64,000 nucleotides of DNA. Source: Bin5 sp965204705. GTDB taxonomy: Bacteria; Chloroflexota; Anaerolineae; Caldilineales; Caldilineaceae. Location of the stretch: the NCBI GenBank assembly GCA_965204705.1, contig OZ242006.1, positions 2,790,001 through 2,854,000 of the forward strand, read 5' to 3'. Shown in pieces: positions 1 to 7,666 of this stretch (its first letter is position 1; each line of letters opens with the position of its first letter). A program made the translations under genes and the position numbers. The notes below the pieces were generated by a model. The model worked only from the letters and a program-made list of their open reading frames with translations, ran no database searches and had not been told where the DNA came from.

Positions 1-45
1 CATCAGGAGCGCCCACACCACCGGCGGATTCACACAGAACCCTAA

Positions 46-75
46 TTGACAAACACCTTTGTCTGCCACTATATT
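46..75 (+). promoter_or_regulatory. sigma70-type promoter
   Basis: TTGACA at 46-51 and TATATT at 70-75 are separated by 18 bp, a near-consensus housekeeping promoter. The only downstream element before the gene-poor integrase remnant is the terminator at 114-149, so a transcript starting near 82 would be only about 65-70 nt long. Seen in sequence; activity is inferred. Confidence 0.45.
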
Positions 76-81
76 GACAAC

Positions 82-149
82 GCCACGCCCGCTAACGCGG
101 CCGGTTCATTTATAGAGCGCTAAACACTGGCGGTGTGGGCGCTCTTTTT
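82..149 (+). ncRNA. candidate short RNA between a promoter and a terminator
   Basis: A strong promoter-like element (46-75) is followed within 70 bp by an intrinsic terminator (114-149), with no reading frame or ribosome site between. This could be a small untranslated RNA. It could equally be the chance meeting of an unrelated promoter with the terminator of a gene lying left of the window. No known RNA family is recognised. Confidence 0.25.
114..149 (+). terminator. intrinsic terminator
   Basis: AGAGCGC (114-120) pairs with GCGCTCT (139-145), ACAC/GTGT extends the stem inside a small internal loop, and five T follow (145-149). GGTGTGGGCGCTC (132-144) is also a perfect inverted copy of positions 7-19, so the left end of the window may carry half of a related hairpin. 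Confidence 0.6.
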
Positions 150-232
150 CTTTGGTGCCCAGTCTACTCAATGAAGCCTGCTCGTGTAAAGTTAAAAGGG
201 ACTTTCAGCCGCACCGGGAGCCGTTAGGAGAG

Positions 233-546
233 CTACCTGCACGCCCTTCCCGCTTCCTCTCCTCGCGTATAGCTTTTGACCATGCCAGCAGCTTCCAGTG
301 CCCTTGTGCCATGATCTCATGCGTAGGCGCACAGGCAAAGGCCATGGGCCTTGACGTCTCACCCGCCCGCTGTGACCAGAGTAATTTGACCCCAGATCAG
401 CGGCAGCGGCGGCCGCCTTGATGCGCCGTGAGATCGCAGACGGAGAAAGCCCGAAGATCGACGCCGACCCCTTGACCCCAACTGACCGGATCGTGATCAA
501 CGACCGCAGCCGTCGGTGTCAAATAGACGGTCCGGGAGCCCGTATC
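233..546 (-). pseudogene. tyrosine recombinase (phage-type integrase), C-terminal remnant with frameshifts
   Basis: Three minus-strand reading frames together recover the C-terminal catalytic part of a tyrosine recombinase. In order they are TVYLTPTAA (about 540-510), then IFGLSPSAISRRIKAAAAA and SGHSGRV (the H-x-x-R box, about 460-360), then THEIMAQGHWK (about 310-290), then MVKSYTRGEEAGR with the putative nucleophile Tyr and a TAG stop at 233-235. At least three frameshifts separate these blocks, so the gene is dead. It starts right behind the stop codon of the neighbouring minus-strand gene, which suggests that a deletion or insertion joined them. The family assignment is from recognised motifs; the exact subfamily is unknown. 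Confidence 0.7.
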
Positions 547-552
547 CTGCGA

Positions 553-1578
553 TCATTGTGCAAAGGTGTTTCCCACTTGAAACAGGTAGGAGTACGCAGT
601 CACCTTATTCGAATCGGCGCCTTGCGAGGCCAGAATATCCGAACCCAGCCCTAACGCAGAGAAAACCGTTCCAAGTGGGTCACCTGAAGCAGCCGACCAA
701 GCGGCGCCTGCAAGCCCGAAGGACCACGACGGAAGGTTTCTTTTCAGCTCCCTGCGAGTCGAGCGTTGGAGATCGTGGGCCGCGTCGGCGATTTCCTGGC
801 GTCGCTGTAGTAGATGGGCTTCTCGCTCTTGAGGGAGGCTAAAGTCGGCAAGCTCAGCCATGAATCCCCGCAGGTCTCGCATATAGGCTCGGTGTGAAGC
901 CCGATGTTCGGCCCGGAATTGCAGGAGTTCATCAAGGGGAACCAGGTCCATGTTGAAACTGACGGGTTCAAGGTCGAAAGCGATTACACTGCCGCGCGAC
1001 GGCATTCGTTCTCTCGAAAGAGTGTCGATAAGGTCCCGGAGCGCGCGCGTGTCATGGGTTGTTGGGTGCACGAATAGGTTCTGCGAGTTCCCCGCCGAAC
1101 GCGCCAGTTGCGCGAGGACGACGAGGATGGTGGTGCGTACTACTGGGTGAAGCGGTATCGACACGCCATCCTCGCTGGGCCTTGCAAGTCCCTTTGCCTG
1201 GAGTTCCGATACCAGCGACTTAGCCAGGTCAACGTTAGCCCCATAGCCTATTTGGGACTGAGACAACTCATGGAAATATTGCTTTTCGGGAAGATCCTCG
1301 AATACTCCGTTGGCAAGTAAATCGCTAACGATTTCAGCCAGGCTCTTCGCCATTTCCTCGTCTACCCACGTGTTCGGTTCGAGAACTTCGAGGAGACCCT
1401 GGTCTTCAAGCGGTTCGGCCAAAACGGGATCCGCTGCATGGTGTCGACCATACATATAGTCCGGAAGCAGAATCGAGACCCTATCGAAGAACAAAAGCAG
1501 TGACTTCACCCACCCGCTTTCATCCATGCCCCAATAGGGGTTGGGATAATAGTATGCGACATCAAGACGTTCACTCAT
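553..1578 (-). CDS. uncharacterised protein next to helicase-nuclease
   Basis: This is a 341-aa protein of unknown function. The N-terminal stretch (YYYPNPYWGMDESGWVKSLL, then FFDRVSILLPDYM) resembles the opening of DUF6236-like proteins, but I cannot confirm that. The middle is alpha-helical and charged, with a run around residues 225-280 rich in Arg, Glu and Gln that could be a coiled coil. The C-terminal 60 residues are Gly/Ala-rich and mildly hydrophobic (FGLAGAAWSAASGDPLGT). There is no signal peptide or recognisable catalytic motif. An ATG three codons upstream is possible, but AGGTG sits six bases before the chosen ATG. It lies 61 bp downstream of the helicase on the same strand and is probably co-transcribed, so a role with the helicase in defence is inferred. 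Confidence 0.75.
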   Translation of the reverse strand: MSERLDVAYYYPNPYWGMDESGWVKSLLLFFDRVSILLPDYMYGRHHAADPVLAEPLEDQGLLEVLEPNTWVDEEMAKSLAEIVSDLLANGVFEDLPEKQYFHELSQSQIGYGANVDLAKSLVSELQAKGLARPSEDGVSIPLHPVVRTTILVVLAQLARSAGNSQNLFVHPTTHDTRALRDLIDTLSRERMPSRGSVIAFDLEPVSFNMDLVPLDELLQFRAEHRASHRAYMRDLRGFMAELADFSLPQEREAHLLQRRQEIADAAHDLQRSTRRELKRNLPSWSFGLAGAAWSAASGDPLGTVFSALGLGSDILASQGADSNKVTAYSYLFQVGNTFAQ

Positions 1579-1639
1579 TTCATTCACCTATAGCTGTTAT
1601 TAGGACCTTTGAGCTAGGGTGGCCCTGGGAGCACCAAAA

Positions 1640-4159
1640 CTATTGTGGGGGAATCTCCTGTAGAGTACTCATCTCCATAGACAAAATTACCTCAGGATAC
1701 ATCAGCCCGCGCTGTTTCATCATTTCATCTAGAACTTGGCTAAGGTTTAGGGGGATTGCTTGCCCTGCCACATCCCTAAATGCATTGACTAACCTTTGGC
1801 CGAGTTTTTCGAACTGCTCTAATTCGACGACCTTCATGTCTGGTGAGGGACTCGCCTGTTCCGAAGCAGGCAACAAAGGTCCGACGAAAACTGGAATAAT
1901 CTCCGAAACATCATAGCGGTCTTTTACCCATTGCACGTGGTTATGCAACTGACCAACGTAGTCCTTTTTGTATGGAGAGGCTGACTGCTTGTCAGTTTTT
2001 GCTTCCATGCAGACGGCGTATCCGTTCTCTCCGATCCAAAGAACGTCAGGTCCCATTCCCAGTTCCTTGTCGGGACGTGTGGATTCGAGGCCGAGGTATT
2101 GTCCGAGACAACGTAATGCTTCTTCCGTCTGAGGTACGGAACCGCTCCCCTTGAGTGCTGTTAGGTTCCTGATCAGCATCTTGGGAATCTCTACGGCCGA
2201 GGGAGATGATTGACCCACTCGCATCTGCTGTTGGACGTTAACGACCTGTTCAGATACGGCTGCAGTTCCAATGGTTGGGTCTAGTCTTGGGCGCGGCACA
2301 TTACGTTGGTCAGCGTGGGCCTTCCTGTATTGTTCATTGGCGATTTCCGTATCTCCAGTCATCTCGAGGGCAAAGCCCAGCCACAGCGTCAGCCATGCGC
2401 CCGTGGATTGGCTAATCTCGAAGGCAGCATCAAGCGCATTCTGCAGAATCGACACGGCGCGTTGAAAGTCCCTACGCCATAAGGCTTCTCCAAACATCGC
2501 TTCTGCAAGGGCAACTGACTTGACCTTTTCAGTATCGAACTCGCCCGGATCTGACTCGGACACATCTCCCCTCATTCTGTCGTTATAGAACTCAATCCAC
2601 GTCGCATCACGCAATAGACACGCATCAGGTGCTGTAATGAGGGCTGTCGGATTCTCCACGTGCTTCGATAGATTCTCCCCAATCTCAATTTGTCTTCGTA
2701 TGAATGTGGGTAGCAAAAAACGGTTACGCGGTAGCTGAATCCACTCCACCAATTTCCGTCCTGTAAGAATAACGACGCCGTGGTCACTCATACCTCTTGA
2801 GATACGCCCAAAACTCTGGACGATTCTCGAAGCCACTGTGCTGCGAAAACTGTTTTGCATATTCAACCATTCCCACTGGAACCGCTCCAAAGGGCCTAAT
2901 CCGGTCGGCAGGTCGTCTATAACCAGTACTCGGCAAGTATCCCCAGGCAGGTCTATCCCATCGTAACGAGCAGCCAGGATCATCTTCTCGGGTGCAGCTG
3001 CCTCCCGGAATGCGCTAACTGCTTCTGGCACGTTTGTGCGGGATGGAGGCGCGGCAATTGGACTCCACTTCCCGCTCCGAAGGTATGTTGGCACCAATAT
3101 CAATGCCTTCTTGTCTTTTATGATATCTATGGCGGAATCTACGTCATCATCCACATTCGCATTAAGCGATGGGACAAGAATCATTCTTTCGCACTCACCG
3201 ACTGTGGTTGAAGGGGAAACAAAGTGCTTAGGCTCGCGGCCGAATGCCCGAACAAAGGCATCTGGTGCACTTAGCGTCGCTGACAAGTAGACACGCCTGA
3301 CGTCTGGACTGAAATATGGCAGCGTAGAAACGGGGACGGTAGAAGGTGTAAGGGTTACTTCAGAACTGGAAATCAACAAACAGCAAAGGTCTTCGTGATC
3401 TCTAATGTGCTCCCAAGAAAACATTGTCTCGACGTGTTGGCCTAGGTTAGCCCCAAGCAGGATACGACGCAGTTCCTCAAGATTGCGCCGTACTTCGAAG
3501 GGAGGTACCCAAAATAGGTACGAGGATCTCCCTTCCGTAGCTTCTGTATAGCTCGTTGCTGGGCCAAAAGACTGGTGGTACGGTTGAAATAGCGCTGCTA
3601 TCTGCGAATATGCTTCCTCCATGTCACGACGGGCGATGTTCAGGGAGAACTGATCTCGCAGTATATGTTCGGCCGCATGGGCATCGTCGAATATAACAGC
3701 GGATATGTCATCTGATGCAAACCGAGTCTTGCCGTTGAACAGCGCTTGATATGTGGTCACACATGGCGCTTCGGCCCGCTGGTACTGGCCATCGGGTGAA
3801 AATTCGCGACTATAGTAAGTCGTGACTGGCAACCCATAACCCCTGGCTTTGTCAGCAGTCTGCTCGACAAGTTGGATTGAACTACAGGCGTAAACGACCT
3901 GACGCTGTGTCTCATGCACCAGAGACTGGGCAATAAGTAAGCCCACCAGAGTTTTCCCCGCTCCTGTATTCAACACGACTGCGACATCTTTGTCGTCCCT
4001 GTGTTCGTGCCATTCGCGTAAAGCATCGCCTTGGGCCAACCAAAGATCATTTATACTCTTGTCGGTGACGGCAGACGCCTGAAAAATATCTATGGGATGG
4101 ATAGGTTTTGTTTGCCGGCTATGCGTTGGGATTTTGGAAAAATCGATGTTAAAACTCAT
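1640..4159 (-). CDS. SF2 helicase (Rad3/DinG-like C-terminal domain) with PD-(D/E)XK nuclease domain
   Basis: This is a protein of about 839 aa. It has an N-terminal DEAD-like helicase core with Walker A NTGAGKT (about residues 64-70), a DDAH motif II (about 158-161) and a YLSAT motif III. The second RecA-like lobe carries GIDLPGD and QSFGRISRG (motif VI), which resembles the Rad3/DinG C-terminal helicase lobe. The last 150 residues contain GPDVLWIGENGYAVCMEAKT, the PD...E-x-K pattern of restriction-type nucleases (about residues 703-722). A helicase joined to a nuclease points to DNA processing or degradation. It sits in a defence island beside a type I restriction system and one unknown gene. 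GTG at 4166-4168 is an alternative start. The role as an antiphage enzyme is an inference. Confidence 0.85.
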   Translation of the reverse strand: MSFNIDFSKIPTHSRQTKPIHPIDIFQASAVTDKSINDLWLAQGDALREWHEHRDDKDVAVVLNTGAGKTLVGLLIAQSLVHETQRQVVYACSSIQLVEQTADKARGYGLPVTTYYSREFSPDGQYQRAEAPCVTTYQALFNGKTRFASDDISAVIFDDAHAAEHILRDQFSLNIARRDMEEAYSQIAALFQPYHQSFGPATSYTEATEGRSSYLFWVPPFEVRRNLEELRRILLGANLGQHVETMFSWEHIRDHEDLCCLLISSSEVTLTPSTVPVSTLPYFSPDVRRVYLSATLSAPDAFVRAFGREPKHFVSPSTTVGECERMILVPSLNANVDDDVDSAIDIIKDKKALILVPTYLRSGKWSPIAAPPSRTNVPEAVSAFREAAAPEKMILAARYDGIDLPGDTCRVLVIDDLPTGLGPLERFQWEWLNMQNSFRSTVASRIVQSFGRISRGMSDHGVVILTGRKLVEWIQLPRNRFLLPTFIRRQIEIGENLSKHVENPTALITAPDACLLRDATWIEFYNDRMRGDVSESDPGEFDTEKVKSVALAEAMFGEALWRRDFQRAVSILQNALDAAFEISQSTGAWLTLWLGFALEMTGDTEIANEQYRKAHADQRNVPRPRLDPTIGTAAVSEQVVNVQQQMRVGQSSPSAVEIPKMLIRNLTALKGSGSVPQTEEALRCLGQYLGLESTRPDKELGMGPDVLWIGENGYAVCMEAKTDKQSASPYKKDYVGQLHNHVQWVKDRYDVSEIIPVFVGPLLPASEQASPSPDMKVVELEQFEKLGQRLVNAFRDVAGQAIPLNLSQVLDEMMKQRGLMYPEVILSMEMSTLQEIPPQ

Positions 4160-4273
4160 TCCTGCCACACACCTTTCCGCGTTCGCTTATCAATCTAATG
4201 GCTTTACTACTTTGGATTCGTCTAGGTCAACCAGCTGTGGAGCCCTCGCCCCCGTGCTCTCCAAGAATGCCGA

Positions 4274-4492
4274 TCACCCTTTCGCCTGCCGCTCGCAGTG
4301 GTACTTTTTGCGCATGTACTCATTCTGATAGTGAGTAGCTCGCTTGACCATCTTGCCATTTTTCCAACTGTAGATAATGGTTTTTGTCAGTTGGCAACGC
4401 TGACAAGTCCTGGCTATGGAGACAGTATCGTTCTGCTCGCTAATACCGGCATCACTCCAGTTGTGTTCGCTACTCCAATCGTGTTCGCTCAT
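4274..4492 (-). CDS. small CxxC protein, possible zinc ribbon
   Basis: This reading frame encodes 72 aa and starts with MSEHDWSSEHNWSDAG. The start is supported by an excellent ribosome site, GAGGAGGAG, four bases before the ATG; a longer frame without such a site extends upstream. The C-terminal half contains RTCQRCQLTKT (a CxxC knuckle) and later HYQNEYMRKKYHC, so a single Cys-x2-Cys plus His/Cys zinc site is possible. It is basic at the C-terminus. It lies upstream of the helicase gene on the same strand with a gap of about 110 bp. I do not recognise a family. A nucleic-acid-binding accessory role is possible but not shown. Confidence 0.6.
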   Translation of the reverse strand: MSEHDWSSEHNWSDAGISEQNDTVSIARTCQRCQLTKTIIYSWKNGKMVKRATHYQNEYMRKKYHCERQAKG

Positions 4493-4661
4493 TTTTCTCC
4501 TCCTCGTTTTTCCGCCCGCGGCACCGCTTGGAACGCGGTCAACGCGGGAGAATCGTTGCCTGCATGAATTGCCGAACTTTTCAAACCAATCAGAATTTGG
4601 CGCATCATTCAAAATCGATTACGATACCAATCGTACAACAATACGGCCACGTGTTGCAAAT

Positions 4662-4689
4662 TTGAAAAAGCACTGAAATGTGATAGGGT
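4662..4689 (+). promoter_or_regulatory. putative promoter of the type I restriction operon
   Basis: TTGAAA (4662-4667) and TAGGGT (4684-4689) are spaced 16 bp, just before the ATG at 4696, so the message would be leaderless or nearly so. A 6-bp inverted repeat, TACGAT (4620-4625) and ATCGTA (4630-4635), lies 27 bp upstream and could be an operator. The -10 match is weak. Confidence 0.3.
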
Positions 4690-4695
4690 TCAATT

Positions 4696-5316
4696 ATGCA
4701 TACAGTGAAGGAGCTGGCCAACGTATTTCAGGGCATTGCCCGTGCCGGGCACGGTGTTGGAGCACGTAGCGGAGAATGGATGTTGCGGATCGTTGAGAGC
4801 GGCGACGTGCGCGACGACGGCTGGCTGGACCTCACCGGCCTCAACGAGATTGGGCTCATTCAGGACGTCCGTATTGAACGCCACCTGCTGCGGCCCTTCG
4901 ACCTGCTGGTGACGGCGCGTACAGCGTCCACCCAGGTTGCCCTCGTACCGCCGGAGGTATCGAGGACGGTCGCGGGCGTGACGCTGCTGGTGGTACGGGC
5001 GAAACAACCGGAATTCGGTATGGGACACTGGCTTTGGTACTGCCTCACTTCATCCCTTGGCCGGACGCAGATCGCCAAGCAGATGACGACGAGTGCCACT
5101 CTCAAGTCACTCTCGGCCAAGAACTTGGGAGAGGTCAAAGTGCCCGTGCCGTCGCCGCGTGACCTTGATGCGGCGGCCCGACTCGTGGAAGCGTCGGAAG
5201 AAGCGTATGAATCAACGATTGAAGCCGCACGGCTGCGCCGAGAGGTACTCCGTGACGCGGTGATACATGAATTAGCACACGGGGACGCATCTGCAACTTT
5301 GGAGAGAAGCTTATGA
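4696..5316 (+). CDS. HsdS-like half subunit (single target-recognition domain)
   Basis: This 206-aa protein is about half the length of a normal type I specificity subunit. It has a TRD-like region (SGDVRDDGWLDLTGLN, then RPFDLLVTARTAS, residues 35-75), the segment TTSATLKSLSAKNLGEVKVP (about 129-148) that matches the end of HsdS recognition domains, and a C-terminal helix ending in a tail like HsdS (LRDAVIHELAHG). It overlaps hsdM by 4 bp (ATGA), so translation is coupled. A second, full-length hsdS lies downstream in the same operon. The half subunit may dimerise or swap with it to alter target choice; that is inference. No clear ribosome site precedes the ATG. Confidence 0.75.
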   Translation: MHTVKELANVFQGIARAGHGVGARSGEWMLRIVESGDVRDDGWLDLTGLNEIGLIQDVRIERHLLRPFDLLVTARTASTQVALVPPEVSRTVAGVTLLVVRAKQPEFGMGHWLWYCLTSSLGRTQIAKQMTTSATLKSLSAKNLGEVKVPVPSPRDLDAAARLVEASEEAYESTIEAARLRREVLRDAVIHELAHGDASATLERSL

Positions 5317-6842
5317 CGCTAAGCAGACAAGAGTTGGAATCGAAGCTATGGCAGGCTGCCGACGTCTTGCGCGGTCAGATCGACGCCGCCGACTACAAGA
5401 ACTACATTTTTTCCATTCTCTTCCTGAAACGTCTCTCCGACCGGTTCGGCGAAGAGGTCGAGAACGCCGTTGCCGATGGCGTTGCCCGCGACGTGGCCCT
5501 CACCGATCGTGACGAACACGAGTTCTTCGTCCCGGAGTCAGCTCGTTGGAAGGCCATTGCCTCCTCTTCCATGAATCTGGGCGAGGCTCTAAACGTGGCC
5601 AGCCACGCCATCGAGGATGCCAACACCCCCAGATTGGACGGCGTGTTGGCCGCCACCAACTGGAATGACGAATCGAAGCTGGGGAGTCCTGCCAACCGCG
5701 AGCGCATCATCCGCAGCCTGCTGAACCACTTCGGCGACCTGGACCTGCGCGACGAGAACCTGCGAGAGGACGCAGCGGGCGGAGGCAATGTTCTGGGCGA
5801 CGCCTACGAGTACTTGATCAACCAGTTCGCCGATGACGCCGGCAAGAAGGGCGGCGAGTTCTACACGCCCCGCCCCGTCGTCCGGCTCATCATCGAGTTG
5901 CTCCAACCCCGCGAGGGGATGCGCATCTGCGACCCGACGGCGGGCTCCGGAGGTATGCTCATCTATGCGGCGCAGTACGTGCGGGAACAGGGCGGAGACC
6001 TCCGCAATCTCGCGCTCCACGGCCAGGAACGCAACCTGGGAACGCTGGCCATCGGCAAGCTCAACCTGCTGCTCCATGGTCTGCGTGCCAGCCGGCTGGA
6101 GGCAGGTGACGTGATAGCCGAGCCGGGCCTCATGGACCAGTCGGGACGACTCCTTTCCTACGACCGCGTCATCGCCAATCCGCCCTTCAGCCTCAAGAAC
6201 TGGGGCCACGACTTCGCGCCCAACGACCCGCACCATCGCTTTGACCGCTACGGCGCCATTCCTCCCAAGACGCGGGGCGACCTCGCTTTCCTGCTGCACA
6301 TGCTGGCGGTGACCAACGTCCAAGGTATGGTAGGGGTCGTGATGCCCCACGGCATCCTGTTCCGAGGCGGCGCGGAAGGAAAGATACGCAAGGGGATCGT
6401 AGAGGCCGACCTGTTCGAGGCGGTCATCGGCCTGCCTCCCAATCTCTTCTCAGGGGCCAGCATTCCTGTGGCTGTATGCCTGCTGAACAAGGCTAAACCG
6501 GCAGAGAGACGGGACAAGTTGCTGTTCGTGGACGCCGCCCAGGAGGGCTGTTTCCGGCAGGGTAAGGCTCGCAACTATCTCGACCGGGAGCACATCGACA
6601 AGATAGTTGAGACGTACAGAACCTTCAGAGATGTGGACCGTTTCGCCCATGTCGCGGACTTGGAAGAGATACGGGACAACAACTTCAACCTGAACATCAG
6701 CCGTTACGTGGACACGACTGAACCTGTGGAAGTGATGAGCGTCGATAATGCACTGGCTCAGCTTCGTGAAGCGGAGCAGCGGCGGGAAGAGGCGGTTGCA
6801 AGGATGGACTCGTTGCTCGCGGAGATGGGCTACGTCCGATAG
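5313..6842 (+). CDS. hsdM: type I restriction-modification DNA methyltransferase
   Basis: This 509-aa protein is the modification subunit of a type I system. It transfers a methyl group from S-adenosylmethionine to adenine in the target site and also forms part of the restriction complex. The N-terminal HsdM bundle is clear (residues 1-140, with DYKNYIFSILFLKRLSD). SAM-binding motif I is DPTAGSGGM (207-215) and catalytic motif IV is NPPF (289-292). The C-terminal 50 residues form a charged helix (LREAEQRREEAVARM) of the kind that contacts HsdS. The length is normal. It starts inside the half-hsdS gene and is followed after 14 bp by the DUF4160 gene. Confidence 0.95.
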   Translation: MTLSRQELESKLWQAADVLRGQIDAADYKNYIFSILFLKRLSDRFGEEVENAVADGVARDVALTDRDEHEFFVPESARWKAIASSSMNLGEALNVASHAIEDANTPRLDGVLAATNWNDESKLGSPANRERIIRSLLNHFGDLDLRDENLREDAAGGGNVLGDAYEYLINQFADDAGKKGGEFYTPRPVVRLIIELLQPREGMRICDPTAGSGGMLIYAAQYVREQGGDLRNLALHGQERNLGTLAIGKLNLLLHGLRASRLEAGDVIAEPGLMDQSGRLLSYDRVIANPPFSLKNWGHDFAPNDPHHRFDRYGAIPPKTRGDLAFLLHMLAVTNVQGMVGVVMPHGILFRGGAEGKIRKGIVEADLFEAVIGLPPNLFSGASIPVAVCLLNKAKPAERRDKLLFVDAAQEGCFRQGKARNYLDREHIDKIVETYRTFRDVDRFAHVADLEEIRDNNFNLNISRYVDTTEPVEVMSVDNALAQLREAEQRREEAVARMDSLLAEMGYVR

Positions 6843-6856
6843 GTGGCGATGAAGAG

Positions 6857-7093
6857 ATGCCAACGCTATTGAGAGAGGGGCCGTTTCGATTTTTCTTCTA
6901 CCTCGGTGACCGGGGAGAGCCTCCCCACGTGCACGTGCAGCGCGACAACCACATCGCCAAGTTCTGGCTGAACCCCGTAACGCTGGAGCGCAGCGGGGGC
7001 TTGAGCCGCTCGGACTTGCGCCGGGTAGAGCGCATCATAGAGGAAAACCAAGCTTCGTTCCTAGGAGAGTGGAATGTACGTTTCAACGACTGA
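6857..7093 (+). CDS. DUF4160 protein
   Basis: This 78-aa protein has the DUF4160 hallmark FFYLGDRGEPPHVHVQRD (residues 13-30), followed by AKFWLNP and a short C-terminal helical half. It is usually found beside a DUF2442 gene, and here the two genes overlap by 20 bp. The pair is often suspected to act as a toxin-antitoxin-like module, but no activity is established that I can cite. It is inserted between hsdM and the full hsdS, in the same orientation, and so is probably transcribed with the restriction operon. Confidence 0.85.
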   Translation: MPTLLREGPFRFFFYLGDRGEPPHVHVQRDNHIAKFWLNPVTLERSGGLSRSDLRRVERIIEENQASFLGEWNVRFND

Positions 7094-7445
7094 GGTCAGT
7101 GTGCCGGAGGCCATGACTATTGCGGTGACCGAGGATACCCTTACCGCCGAGTTGTCGGACGGACGGACCATTGCGGTCCCCTTGGCCTGGTATCCCCGAC
7201 TGGTGCACGCAACGCCAGAGGAGAGGAGCAACTGGGAGTTGATTGGCGGTGGGCAAGGGATTCACTGGCCGGACCTGGACGAGGACATCAGCGTAGAGGG
7301 CCTGCTCGCAGGTCGAAAGTCGGGGGAAAGCCACAGGTCCTTCCGGCAATGGCTTGCGGCGAAGCGTGGGGGACGCGGGCTTACGTTGCTTGAGCTCACT
7401 GCCTACGAGGAGGAGCAAAAGAAACGATTACCTGCACAAGACTAA
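7074..7445 (+). CDS. DUF2442 protein
   Basis: This 123-aa protein has the DUF2442 core. It contains a strand-rich segment TEDTLTAELSDGRTIAVPLA (about residues 19-38), then WYPRLVHATPEERSNW and GQGIHWPDLDEDISVEGLL. The C-terminal tail is basic (AAKRGGRG, EEQKKRLPAQD). It overlaps the DUF4160 gene by 20 bp in another frame, which implies coupled expression of the two. The exact start is uncertain: an in-frame ATG lies about ten codons downstream. The following 220 bp before hsdS contain no convincing gene. Confidence 0.8.
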   Translation: MYVSTTEVSVPEAMTIAVTEDTLTAELSDGRTIAVPLAWYPRLVHATPEERSNWELIGGGQGIHWPDLDEDISVEGLLAGRKSGESHRSFRQWLAAKRGGRGLTLLELTAYEEEQKKRLPAQD

Positions 7446-7666
7446 TCGCGTTACAGGCGGGTTGATTGACGCGCTGAGAGCGATTCTAAGTGAACCCAGT
7501 GGATGGATAGCAGACGGCAAATTCCCAGGAATGGGGAATAATAGGAAAGTGTTTTTGGTGCCAGAAAGTAAATCGAGGCGACACTTCTCGATGGCAAAGT
7601 GATTCCCTAATGAGGCCAGGAACTTCCACACCCTTTCCGTCTAGAAACATAGAGCGCTAACCAACA

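Noticed and set aside
7354..7602. 82-aa reading frame after DUF2442
   Set aside because: It overlaps the DUF2442 gene out of frame, has no ribosome site and no recognisable motif.
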